From an uncultured Oscillospiraceae bacterium (GTDB lineage: Bacteria > Bacillota_A > Clostridia > Oscillospirales > Oscillospiraceae), in contig CAAEDK010000089.1 in NCBI GenBank assembly GCA_900754605.1, forward strand, positions 1 to 6,768: a stretch of DNA of 6,768 nucleotides, read 5' to 3'. Below, in pieces: positions 1 through 6,214 of this stretch. Under the pieces are notes generated by a model. That model made no database searches. It was not told where the DNA came from and saw nothing but the letters and a program-made list of their open reading frames with translations. A program made the position numbers and the translations under genes. Within the stretch, counting starts at the first letter, position 1. Every line of letters starts with the position of its first letter.

Positions 1-118
1 GCCAAACCCGCTACTTATAATTCCGCGCTCTGCCCCTGATTCTGGGCCGTCCTGAAAGGGACAGCGGGAGGGTCCTTTTCAAGACCGCCCAAATCCGAAA
101 ACGAGGGAGGAAATCTTT
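1..118 (+). other. Leader upstream of livH with RBS
   Basis: No gene can be supported here. A six-codon frame at 3-20 ends in TAA and could be the tail of an upstream gene such as a liv binding protein, but it is too short to judge. Two small hairpins are visible: 49-62, a 5-bp stem (including one G-U pair) closed by a GAAA tetraloop, and 66-90, GGTC/GACC plus GGG/CCC around a small internal loop. Neither is followed by a T-run, so they look like intercistronic structure and not terminators. GGGAGG at 105-110 is the livH ribosome binding site, 8 nt before the GTG. Confidence 0.5.
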
Positions 119-1006
119 GTGGAATATGCTATTTCCGTGCTGCTCTCCGGCGTCTCCGTAGGAGGTCAATATGCCTTAATCGCCATTGGCTACACCATGG
201 TGTACGGCATCCTGCGCCTGATCAACTTCGCCCATGGCGATGTGTTTATGGTCTCCGGCCTAATTGCCATTTATCTGACCACCATGGGGCTGCCACTGCC
301 CGTCACACTGGCTCTGTCTGTCCTTATCACCATTCTGCTGGGCTTTTTGATCGAGCGGGTAGCCTATAAACCCCTGCGCTCCGCTCCCAGAATGTCCGTG
401 ATGATCTCAGCCATCGGTGTGAGTTATCTGCTGCAAAATACCGCTACCTTTGTCACTGGCGGACAACCAATGAACTACCCAACTATCCCCGCCCTGTCCA
501 AAATGGTCACCATTGGTGGGGCCTCTACCACACTAGTGACAGTTATTACTCCCGTCCTTGTGATTGGTCTGGTGTTCGGTCTGGTTCAGCTCATCAATCA
601 CACCAAGATCGGTATGGCTATGCGGGCAGTAGCCAAGGACTTTGAAACCAGTCAGCTCATGGGAATCAAAATCAACCGGGTAATCTCAACCACCTTCATC
701 ATCGGTTCTGCTCTGGCGGCACTTGGCTCCATCCTGTACTTCACCAACTACCCCTATATCACTCCCACCGCCGGTGCCATGCCCGGTCTAAAAGCCTTTG
801 TAGCAGCGGTATTCGGCGGGATCGGCTCCATCCCTGGGGCAGTCATCGGGGCATTCCTGATTGGCATCTGCGAAAATATCATCAAGGCCCTCCCCTTCGA
901 GGGGGCCACCACCTTTGTGGATGCCTTCACCTTTGCCCTGTTGATCATCGTGCTGGTCTTTAAGCCCACCGGCCTGTTCGGGGAAAAGGCCACTGAAAAA
1001 GTGTAA
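119..1006 (+). CDS. livH: Branched-chain amino acid ABC transporter permease LivH
   Basis: Inner-membrane permease of the high-affinity leucine/isoleucine/valine importer; it pairs with LivM to form the channel. The 295-aa protein is almost entirely hydrophobic with about eight membrane segments and has the family's usual length. Typical LivH stretches are visible: the YGILRLINFAHGD region (about 29-41), the cytoplasmic EAA-type loop that docks the ATPase (about 165-188, with AMRAVAKD), the FGGIGSIPGAVIGA stretch (232-245) and the C-terminal VFKPTGLFGE. The start is GTG at 119, set by GGGAGG 8 nt upstream and a perfect family N-terminus. It leads the visible operon, and livM follows after 12 bp. 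The exact substrate range (amino acids, short amides or urea occur in this family) cannot be read from the sequence. Confidence 0.95.
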   Translation: MEYAISVLLSGVSVGGQYALIAIGYTMVYGILRLINFAHGDVFMVSGLIAIYLTTMGLPLPVTLALSVLITILLGFLIERVAYKPLRSAPRMSVMISAIGVSYLLQNTATFVTGGQPMNYPTIPALSKMVTIGGASTTLVTVITPVLVIGLVFGLVQLINHTKIGMAMRAVAKDFETSQLMGIKINRVISTTFIIGSALAALGSILYFTNYPYITPTAGAMPGLKAFVAAVFGGIGSIPGAVIGAFLIGICENIIKALPFEGATTFVDAFTFALLIIVLVFKPTGLFGEKATEKV

Positions 1007-1018
1007 GGGGGCGGGAAT

Positions 1019-2176
1019 ATGTTCGAGAAAAAACGAGTCAATACCGGCGCGCTGCTCGGCCTGTTCGGCGCGGCAGCCGCACTGGCCCTGGTGATCGTTC
1101 TGGAAAATACCATCAGCCCCACCGGCCAGCTGTTCACTGTACTGAAAAAGGGTGCAGTCTATGCTCTGGTCGCCGTGTCTATGAACCTGCTCAACGGCTT
1201 CACTGGACTGTTTTCCCTGGGCCAGGCGGGCTTCATGCTTCTGGGTGCATACACCTACGCCATCCTGACAGTCCCTGTGGCTGCCAAGGACACGGTCTAT
1301 TACCTCTATGGAGGCTCGGCGGTGAAGTTCTCCCTACCCGACCTGTTCGCCGGGATCTTCGGTGATGGGATGCTCAGCCTGACTCTGGGGGTCCTGGTAG
1401 CCATCGTTCTGGGCGGCTTGGTAGCGGCCTTCTTCGCTTGGCTCATTGGCTTGCCCGTACTCCGTTTGAAGAGCGACTATCTGGCCATCGCTACTCTTGG
1501 CTTTGCGGAGATCATCCGTGCGGTGTTCCAATGGCAGGCCCTGGGCCCTGTCACCAACGGCGCCAACATGATCACCCAGATCCCTACCTTCTCCAGCTTT
1601 AACATCAAAACGGAGAGCGGCACCATCTATCTTTCCTCCGCTTTCCCCATGCTCATTATGATCCTGTGCCTGGCGGTCATCGTTATGCTCATCAACTCCT
1701 CCTATGGCCGGGCCTTCAAGGCCATCCGGGAGGATGAGATCGCCGCCGAGGCCATGGGGATCAACCTACCCCACCACAAGATGCTCTCTTTCTGTATCAG
1801 TTCCTTTTTCGCCGGCGTAGGCGGTGCCTTGTTCGCCATGTATGCCAGCAATGCCCAAGCCATGGTGTACACCTCCACCATGACCTATGAGATCCTGCTC
1901 ATCGTGGTCATTGGCGGAATCGGTTCCATCTCTGGCAGTGTCATGGCTACCTTCCTGTATGTAGCCTGCTCAGAATGGTGGCTGCGCGGTCTGGACTCCG
2001 GCTCTTTCCTGGGCATTCAGTCCAACTTGTTCCGCAACGGCTTCCGCATGGTAGTGTTCTCCGTAGTCATTATGATTGTAGTGCTGTTCTTCCGGCGCGG
2101 CATCATGGGCGACCGTGAAATCACCGACCTGTTCAAGAAACGGCCACACAAGGCCGCAAAGGAGGCCACAAAATGA
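1019..2176 (+). CDS. livM: Branched-chain amino acid ABC transporter permease LivM
   Basis: Second membrane subunit of the Liv importer and partner of LivH. The 385-aa polytopic protein shows the family landmarks: GLFSLGQAGFMLLGAY (63-78), LPVLRLKSDYLAIATLGFAE (145-164), the EAA-type loop for ATPase contact (230-255, AFKAIREDEIAAEAMGI) and the VVIGGIGSISGSVMA stretch (296-310). A short basic N-terminus precedes the first membrane helix, and the tail is lysine-rich and cytoplasmic. A soluble, probably external loop at about 88-115 and another at about 175-205 separate helices. ATG at 1019 is preceded by a G-rich RBS (1007-1015), and the stop overlaps the livG start (ATGA, 2173-2176), a sign of translational coupling. 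Confidence 0.95.
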   Translation: MFEKKRVNTGALLGLFGAAAALALVIVLENTISPTGQLFTVLKKGAVYALVAVSMNLLNGFTGLFSLGQAGFMLLGAYTYAILTVPVAAKDTVYYLYGGSAVKFSLPDLFAGIFGDGMLSLTLGVLVAIVLGGLVAAFFAWLIGLPVLRLKSDYLAIATLGFAEIIRAVFQWQALGPVTNGANMITQIPTFSSFNIKTESGTIYLSSAFPMLIMILCLAVIVMLINSSYGRAFKAIREDEIAAEAMGINLPHHKMLSFCISSFFAGVGGALFAMYASNAQAMVYTSTMTYEILLIVVIGGIGSISGSVMATFLYVACSEWWLRGLDSGSFLGIQSNLFRNGFRMVVFSVVIMIVVLFFRRGIMGDREITDLFKKRPHKAAKEATK

Positions 2177-3174
2177 GCCAGAAGATTCTCCACGTAGAAA
2201 ATATGACCATGCAGTTCGGCGGAGTTGTGGCTGTTAACAACCTCTCGGTGGACGTCAACGAAGGCGAGATTGTTGCCTTAATCGGTCCTAACGGTGCCGG
2301 CAAGACCACTGCCTTCAACTGCATTACCGGGGTGTACGAGCCGACCAATGGCCGGGTAGATTTTCTGGGACAACCTATGATCCGCAACCACCCCCAGGGC
2401 AAGATGATCAAAAACTACTCCGGCCAGAATGCCACCCTCTATACCGCCCACCCAGATCTTAGCGATCCGGATGCCTTGGCCGCCATTGAGGCAGCCGAGG
2501 ATCAAGAGACCCGCAGTGTGCTCCAGGCTGCATACGACAAGGAGCAGGCTGATCGGACCGAGGCCCTGCGCGCCGCCGATCCCCATGCCTTTTCCGACCA
2601 TATTCTCCGGCCCACGCCAGACCGGATCACTCATCTGGGTGTCGCCCGGACCTTTCAGAACATCCGCCTGTTTTCCGCCCTGACCGTATTTGAAAATGTG
2701 CTTATCGCCAAGCACATGAGAGCCAAGCAGAATGTATTTTCTGCTACCTTCCGTTTCAACCGCGCGGAAGAAAAGCGGATGCAGGAGGAAGCTATGTCCC
2801 TTCTGGAGGAGCAGGACCTGGCCCATCTGAAGGACGAAGTGGCTGGCTCCCTTCCCTATGGCCTCCAGCGCCGGCTGGAGATCGCCCGTGCCCTGGCCAC
2901 CCAACCCAAGCTGCTGCTTCTGGACGAGCCAGCCGCTGGCATGAACCCTCAGGAGACCCAAAAACTCACCGATTTCATTCATAAAATCCGCGATGAATAT
3001 AGCCTGTCCATTCTGATGATCGAGCACCACATGGACCTAGTCATGCGGATCTCCGACCGCATCTATGTCCTGGACTTCGGCAAACTGATTGCTCAGGGCA
3101 CTCCGGCGGAGGTCCAGAACAATCCTCGGGTTATCGAGGCATATTTGGGGGTGGCAGACGATGCTGAAGATTGA
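2173..3174 (+). CDS. livG: Branched-chain amino acid ABC transporter ATPase LivG, with an inserted segment
   Basis: Cytoplasmic ATPase that powers LivHM. Motifs in order: Walker A GPNGAGKTT (38-46), Q-loop FQN with Q162, degenerate signature LPYGLQRRLEIARAL (227-241, LivG normally has a non-canonical YG signature), Walker B LLLLDEP (247-253, catalytic E252) and H-loop H285. The C-terminal NNPRVIEAYLG is typical of LivG. At 333 aa it is about 75-80 residues longer than E. coli LivG (about 255 aa). The extra material lies at about residues 72-147, between Walker A and the Q-loop, is acidic and Ala/Asp/Glu-rich, and probably helical. It is in frame and all catalytic motifs are kept, so the gene looks functional. 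AAAGGAGG at 2158-2165 is the RBS. It overlaps livM by 4 bp and livF by 14 bp. Confidence 0.93.
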   Translation: MSQKILHVENMTMQFGGVVAVNNLSVDVNEGEIVALIGPNGAGKTTAFNCITGVYEPTNGRVDFLGQPMIRNHPQGKMIKNYSGQNATLYTAHPDLSDPDALAAIEAAEDQETRSVLQAAYDKEQADRTEALRAADPHAFSDHILRPTPDRITHLGVARTFQNIRLFSALTVFENVLIAKHMRAKQNVFSATFRFNRAEEKRMQEEAMSLLEEQDLAHLKDEVAGSLPYGLQRRLEIARALATQPKLLLLDEPAAGMNPQETQKLTDFIHKIRDEYSLSILMIEHHMDLVMRISDRIYVLDFGKLIAQGTPAEVQNNPRVIEAYLGVADDAED

Positions 3175-3859
3175 TGAACTGAAGGTCAGCTATGGCGGCA
3201 TTGAGGCCGTCAAGGGCATCACCTTCGAGGTACCGGAGCGGAAGATCGTTACTCTGATTGGTGCCAACGGTGCAGGTAAATCCACCACCCTGCGTACCAT
3301 CGCCGGACTGGTCAAGCCCGCCCACGGACGCATCCATCTCCAAGGTGAGGACATCACCAGTCTCTCCCCCGACCGCATTGTCTCCAAGGGAGTCACACTA
3401 GTTCCAGAGGGTCGGCGCGTCTTTCCCGACCTAACGGTGCTGGAGAACCTGAAGATCGGAGCCTATCTCCGAACCGACAGTTTAGAGGACGATCTGAATT
3501 GGGTTTATGACCTGTTTCCCCGTCTGAAAGAGCGGTCCTGGCAGGCTGCCGGCACCCTGTCCGGCGGCGAGCAGCAGATGCTGGCCGTGGGCCGCGCCCT
3601 GATGTCCCGCCCCAAAATCATTATGATGGATGAGCCCTCCCTGGGCCTAGCTCCCATCGTGGTCAAAGGCATCTTCGACATCATTCAGGAGATCAACCGC
3701 CAGGGAGTTACCGTTCTGCTCATCGAGCAGAACGCTAATATGGCACTGAAGATCGCCGACGTCGGTTATGTACTGGAGACCGGCCGGATCAGTTTGACCG
3801 GATCCGGCAGAGAACTTCTGGCCAACGATGCCGTCCAAAAAGCGTATTTGGGCAGCTAA
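3161..3859 (+). CDS. livF: Branched-chain amino acid ABC transporter ATPase LivF
   Basis: Second ATPase of the importer, expected to pair with LivG. The 232-aa protein has the normal family length. Motifs: Walker A GANGAGKST (34-42), VPEGRRVF (81-88) where Glu83 replaces the usual Q-loop Gln, signature LSGGEQQ (133-139), Walker B IIMMDEP (153-159, E158) and LLIEQNANMAL (186-196) where Gln190 replaces the H-loop His. These two substitutions are also present in E. coli LivF, so they are family traits and not damage. The ATG at 3161 is chosen over an in-frame ATG at 3089 because it gives the family N-terminus MLKIDELKVSYGG, and a G-rich RBS (3147-3154) lies just before it; the earlier start would overlap livG by 86 bp. 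It is the last gene of the liv operon and is followed by a terminator. Confidence 0.94.
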   Translation: MLKIDELKVSYGGIEAVKGITFEVPERKIVTLIGANGAGKSTTLRTIAGLVKPAHGRIHLQGEDITSLSPDRIVSKGVTLVPEGRRVFPDLTVLENLKIGAYLRTDSLEDDLNWVYDLFPRLKERSWQAAGTLSGGEQQMLAVGRALMSRPKIIMMDEPSLGLAPIVVKGIFDIIQEINRQGVTVLLIEQNANMALKIADVGYVLETGRISLTGSGRELLANDAVQKAYLGS

Positions 3860-3871
3860 TTCCACCATTGC

Positions 3872-3903
3872 CGGGCGCTCTGGAAACAGAGCGCCCGTTT
3901 TTT
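3872..3903 (+). terminator. Rho-independent terminator of the liv operon
   Basis: A perfect 10-bp GC-rich stem, CGGGCGCTCT (3872-3881) with AGAGCGCCCG (3888-3897), closes a 6-nt loop GGAAAC and is followed directly by six T (3898-3903). It starts 12 nt after the livF stop. It should separate the transporter from the downstream cassette. Confidence 0.95.
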
Positions 3904-3996
3904 ATCTTTGTTGTACATTTTCAGGCAACAAACCGCCTGATTCCGCCTGTGATAGGAGGGATATTTTCCTACCATCCACAGAAAGGAGCGAAACGT
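3904..3996 (+). promoter_or_regulatory. Leader of the phage-like cassette with strong RBS
   Basis: This 93-nt gap lies between the liv terminator and the first cassette gene. AAAGGAG at 3982-3988 is a good RBS 8 nt before the ATG at 3997. TCAGGC (3921-3926) and GCCTGA (3935-3940) form a perfect 6-bp inverted repeat with an 8-nt loop, and CCGCCTG occurs twice at a 10-bp period (3933-3939 and 3943-3949), so two alternative stems are possible. A weaker TAGGA/TCCTA pair lies at 3953-3971. The transcription start must lie here if the terminator is effective, but no convincing -35/-10 pair is visible; TATTTT at 3962-3967 is the best -10 candidate, with a poor -35. Confidence 0.4.
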
Positions 3997-4503
3997 ATGA
4001 GTCTCTATGGAAATCAGTGCAGCATCGGAGGTATGCCCTGCGGAGTGATCCTGCGGGGCGCAGCTAACGGGGAATACCGTGCAGTATTTGAGCGGGAATT
4101 TGCCTCTTTGGAGGATATTGAGGCCATCCAATGGGACCATCCCAAAATCCAGGGGGAGTGCATCCTGCCAACTGGGTACGGCTTTGCAGTACGGGACATC
4201 CAGTACTCCTCATCCACCCGGAGTTACACAGTTGTCCTCCAGGTAGCGGAGCAGTACCTAGGAGATGTGACCGGGTATCAAAGCCAGGTAGCGGAGCTGG
4301 AGGAGGGTCTGTCCCAGAAGGACCGCGAGTTGGAAAAACGTGCAGCCAGCCTAGCAGAAAAGGAGGCCGTTATCACCCAGCAACAGGAAACTATTACGCA
4401 GCAGTCCAAGGTGCTGGCTGAACTGGAGGCGGCCGGAACGGCAGCTCAAGTAGATGCTCAGTTGATGGCGGCCTATAAGGAAGGAGTGGAGCAGAATGGT
4501 TGA
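3997..4503 (+). CDS. Phage-like coiled-coil protein, function unknown
   Basis: A 168-aa soluble protein with no signal peptide or membrane segment. Residues 1-90 look like a small mixed fold containing IQGECILPTGYGFAVRDIQY (51-70) and VAEQYLGDVTGYQ (83-95). Residues about 95-145 are a heptad-like, Glu/Gln/Lys-rich coiled coil (QVAELEEG, KDRELEKRAASLAEKEAVITQ), ending in a short helical tail. This arrangement resembles small proteins seen beside tail-fibre and lysis genes in Clostridia prophages, and it may be a tail-tip or oligomerising component; that is inference from memory and context. ATG at 3997 is chosen over an earlier in-frame ATG at 3868, which sits inside the liv terminator, because AAAGGAG lies 8 nt upstream of it. 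Its stop overlaps the next gene by 8 bp. Confidence 0.8.
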   Translation: MSLYGNQCSIGGMPCGVILRGAANGEYRAVFEREFASLEDIEAIQWDHPKIQGECILPTGYGFAVRDIQYSSSTRSYTVVLQVAEQYLGDVTGYQSQVAELEEGLSQKDRELEKRAASLAEKEAVITQQQETITQQSKVLAELEAAGTAAQVDAQLMAAYKEGVEQNG

Positions 4504-4969
4504 AATTAGAACGATCGCAGTAAAAGCGGTCCGCCGTCAGGGACAGGCAGACGCCCAAGCACTGGCAGCACAGGCTGTGGCCGGAGAGGCCGATGGAACC
4601 GAACTCACCGCCAGTCAGGACAATATTCCCACCTGGCGTCAGCGGAACTTTTCCGGTGTTCCCATTGGCACCCCCTATAAGTGGAAGGGAGTCGTCTATA
4701 AACTGTGGAAACAGCATGATGCCACCAATCAGCCGGACTGGTCGCCTGATCTGGCCACAAGCCTTTGGGATCTTTGCCACACTACAGATCCCAGGCTAGC
4801 GTCCCCTTATGTACAGGCTCAGGGAACACGTGGAATGTACCAGCCCGACGAGGTCTGCACTGAAAACCGACACGTATGGCAGTGTACTCAGGCCAACACG
4901 GTTTATCCCCCCTCCCAGCTGCCCAGTTCCTGGACAGACCTTGGACCCGTGGAGGAGGTTCAGGGCTGA
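4496..4969 (+). CDS. Phage-like protein with two CBM5/12-type carbohydrate-binding motifs
   Basis: A 157-aa protein with no signal peptide. An Ala/Gln-rich, probably helical N-terminus (1-40) precedes two aromatic-rich modules. Module 1 (about 57-94) has YKWKGVVYKLWKQHDA followed by WSPDLATSLWDLC. Module 2 (about 104-150) has YQPDEV, HVWQCTQAN and YPPSQLPSSWTDLG. Both fit the CBM5/12 pattern of a G/D-V-x-Y strand, a W/Y-x-C/K strand, a His/Asn-x-A or T turn, then a W-x-P ending in a Trp. In chitinases this small fold binds chitin or related GlcNAc polymers through exposed aromatics. In phages such proteins sit in the tail or at the lysis end and are thought to touch cell-wall sugars. It starts inside the previous gene (ATG 4496, AAGGAG at 4481-4486) and its stop shares one base with the next start. 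Confidence 0.78.
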   Translation: MVEIRTIAVKAVRRQGQADAQALAAQAVAGEADGTELTASQDNIPTWRQRNFSGVPIGTPYKWKGVVYKLWKQHDATNQPDWSPDLATSLWDLCHTTDPRLASPYVQAQGTRGMYQPDEVCTENRHVWQCTQANTVYPPSQLPSSWTDLGPVEEVQG

Positions 4970-5190
4970 TGGACTGGACAACCCTGACTGTGGCTGGAAT
5001 GAGCCTAATCGGCACCCTGGCAGGAACGTTCGGCGGCATCCTAGTTGCCAACAGGTTAACCACCTACCGCATCGACCAGCTAGAAAAGCGGGTAAGTGAA
5101 CACAACAAGGTGGTAGAACGCACCTATCGGCTGGAAGGGCGCATGACAGAGGCAGAACACGACATCCGAGACCTGAAGGGAACCGTGTAA
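4969..5190 (+). CDS. XhlA-like (hemolysin/holin-associated) small membrane protein
   Basis: A 73-aa protein with one predicted membrane helix at about 8-28 (LTVAGMSLIGTLAGTFGGIL region) followed by a charged coiled coil at about 33-70 (RIDQLEKRVSEHNKVVERTY, then EGRMTEAEHDIRDLKG). This is the usual layout of the clostridial phage proteins annotated as XhlA/hemolysin. In B. subtilis PBSX, XhlA works with the holin XhlB for lysis, but there the hydrophobic segment is at the C-terminus, so the match is by type and context and not full homology. The ATG at 4969 (TGATG overlap with the upstream stop) is preferred to an in-frame ATG at 4876 because GGAGGAGG (4951-4958) lies 10 nt upstream and the earlier start would run through the CBM gene. 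Confidence 0.82.
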   Translation: MDWTTLTVAGMSLIGTLAGTFGGILVANRLTTYRIDQLEKRVSEHNKVVERTYRLEGRMTEAEHDIRDLKGTV

Positions 5191-5215
5191 AAGCTCTCCC
5201 CCCAAGACTTGAGAC

Positions 5216-5221
5216 AGGAGG
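5216..5221 (+). promoter_or_regulatory. RBS deciding the holin start
   Basis: AGGAGG ends 1 nt before the ATG at 5223 but 7 nt before a second in-frame ATG at 5229. Only the second spacing suits ribosome loading, so the annotated holin start is moved to 5229. Confidence 0.75.
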
Positions 5222-5228
5222 AATGGAT

Positions 5229-5423
5229 ATGGAGCAATTCTATAGACGACTCGCCGCCCTTCTGGCGGTGAAAAGTCTGGTCACGCTGGCATTGACCGTG
5301 GTATTTATCTGTCTGGCCCTCCGCGGAACGGTGTCTGGAGGCGATTTTCTTACTGTATTTCTGATGGTGATTTCCTTTTATTTTGGGACACAGAACCAGC
5401 GCAGAGGTGAGGAGAAACCATGA
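5229..5423 (+). CDS. Putative phage holin (two membrane helices)
   Basis: A 64-aa protein with two hydrophobic segments, about 13-31 and 40-55, separated by the short turn RGTVSGGDF. The N-terminal YRR and the C-terminal NQRRGEEKP are both basic-rich, suggesting both ends lie in the cytoplasm as in class II holins. The role is membrane permeabilisation that lets a leaderless lysin reach the wall. Support comes from size, topology and position between the XhlA-like gene and the lysin; no catalytic motif exists to confirm it. An upstream in-frame ATG at 5223 would add Met-Asp. The gap to the previous gene is 38 nt, and the stop overlaps the lysin start (ATGA, 5420-5423). Confidence 0.8.
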   Translation: MEQFYRRLAALLAVKSLVTLALTVVFICLALRGTVSGGDFLTVFLMVISFYFGTQNQRRGEEKP

Positions 5424-6196
5424 ACCGCCGCCCTATCACCTATCTCCAAACCGATCCCCGATGGGCCTCACTCCCCTACTGTGTTCCCGGAGAACGATCT
5501 ACCATCGGAGGCTCCGGCTGCGGACCCACAGCGGCAGCCATGCTCATTGAAACAATCACAGGAAAGACCTTCACCCCAGCAGATGCCTGCACCTGGTCGA
5601 TGGAACACGGATACAAGGCCTTGAATCAGGGGACCTATTACAGTTATTTCGTCCCTCAGTTCGCAGCGTTTCGCATTCCCTGCGGCCAACTGAGCTGGGT
5701 CAGCACATACGGAAAGCCGAACCACGAAAACCACAGGAAGGCCGCCGCCCTGCTGCGGCAGGGCTATTACCTCATCGCCCTGATGGGCCGGGGACTGTGG
5801 ACCCGCTCCGGACACTTCGTGGTGGTCTGGTGGGAGGATGGTCTGGTCCGGATCTGTGACCCGGCCTCCACCCGACATGACCGGACAAACAGCGATCCAG
5901 CAGTTTTCCGCAGTCAAGTGAAATATTACTGGTGGGTGGATGCCAGACAGTTTCCAGAAAAGGAGGATCCTATGACACCGGAAGAATTTCAGCACCTGGC
6001 AGAGGTGTATCTGGATGAGTTGAGTCACCGTAAACCTGACCCCAACTGGGGTTCAGAGGCCCGAAACTGGGCCTTAGAACAAAGGCTCATCGCTGGTGAC
6101 GAGCACGGCAATCCCCGTTGGGAGGCCCCGGTGACCCGCAATCAGCTGGCCACCATACTCTACCGTTTGTGCAGCGGTGATACACCGATAAAATAA
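5420..6196 (+). CDS. C39-like cysteine peptidase (putative endolysin) with SLH-like C-terminus
   Basis: A 258-aa protein with no signal peptide. Residues 1-175 fit the C39-like papain-fold peptidases (Peptidase_C39_2 type): oxyanion-hole Gln10 in YLQTDPRW, nucleophile Cys34 in GGSGCGPTAAAM, general base His132 in RSGHFVVVW and Asp147 in ICDPAS. In phages this family cleaves peptide bonds of peptidoglycan; the exact bond is not readable. After a linker (about 176-187), residues about 188-252 contain one SLH-type motif, EARNWALEQRLIAGDEHGN then APVTRNQLATILYRL, which in other proteins anchors to secondary wall polymers. It starts by a 4-bp overlap with the holin (AGGAG at 5410-5414). A strong internal RBS and ATG at codon 185 split the two parts. 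Alternatives are a cell-wall remodelling peptidase or a bacteriocin-like enzyme; the holin neighbour favours a lysin. Confidence 0.85.
   Translation: MNRRPITYLQTDPRWASLPYCVPGERSTIGGSGCGPTAAAMLIETITGKTFTPADACTWSMEHGYKALNQGTYYSYFVPQFAAFRIPCGQLSWVSTYGKPNHENHRKAAALLRQGYYLIALMGRGLWTRSGHFVVVWWEDGLVRICDPASTRHDRTNSDPAVFRSQVKYYWWVDARQFPEKEDPMTPEEFQHLAEVYLDELSHRKPDPNWGSEARNWALEQRLIAGDEHGNPRWEAPVTRNQLATILYRLCSGDTPIK
5958..5974 (+). promoter_or_regulatory. Internal Shine-Dalgarno and in-frame ATG inside the lysin gene
   Basis: AAAAGGAGG (5958-5966) matches the anti-SD over AAGGAGG and lies 5 nt before ATG 5972-5974, which is codon 185 in the lysin frame. Initiation here would give a 74-aa protein (5972-6196) consisting only of the SLH-like wall-binding part. 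By match length it is at least as good as any SD used by the other cassette genes. Secondary starts that make free binding domains are established for some endolysins, for example those of Clostridium and Enterococcus phages; use here is inferred. Confidence 0.6.
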
Positions 6197-6214
6197 GCAT
6201 ATCATCAACATAAA

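Noticed and set aside
2278..3030. 250-aa open frame on the minus strand opposite livG
   Set aside because: It lies wholly antisense to a gene with full ABC motifs, has no RBS of note and a composition typical of a reverse-strand shadow.
3089..3160. Upstream in-frame start for livF
   Set aside because: It would add 24 Arg-rich residues unlike the family and overlap livG heavily; ATG 3161 gives the normal N-terminus.
3405..3732. Glu and Gln replacing the Q-loop Gln and H-loop His in LivF as possible inactivating changes
   Set aside because: The same residues occur in E. coli LivF, so they are normal for the family.
3938..3967. Promoter TGATTC - 18 bp - TATTTT before the cassette
   Set aside because: The -35 match is too poor to call; kept only as a candidate in the leader entry.
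3868..3996. Upstream in-frame start for the coiled-coil protein
   Set aside because: The frame runs through the liv terminator; ATG 3997 has a clear RBS.
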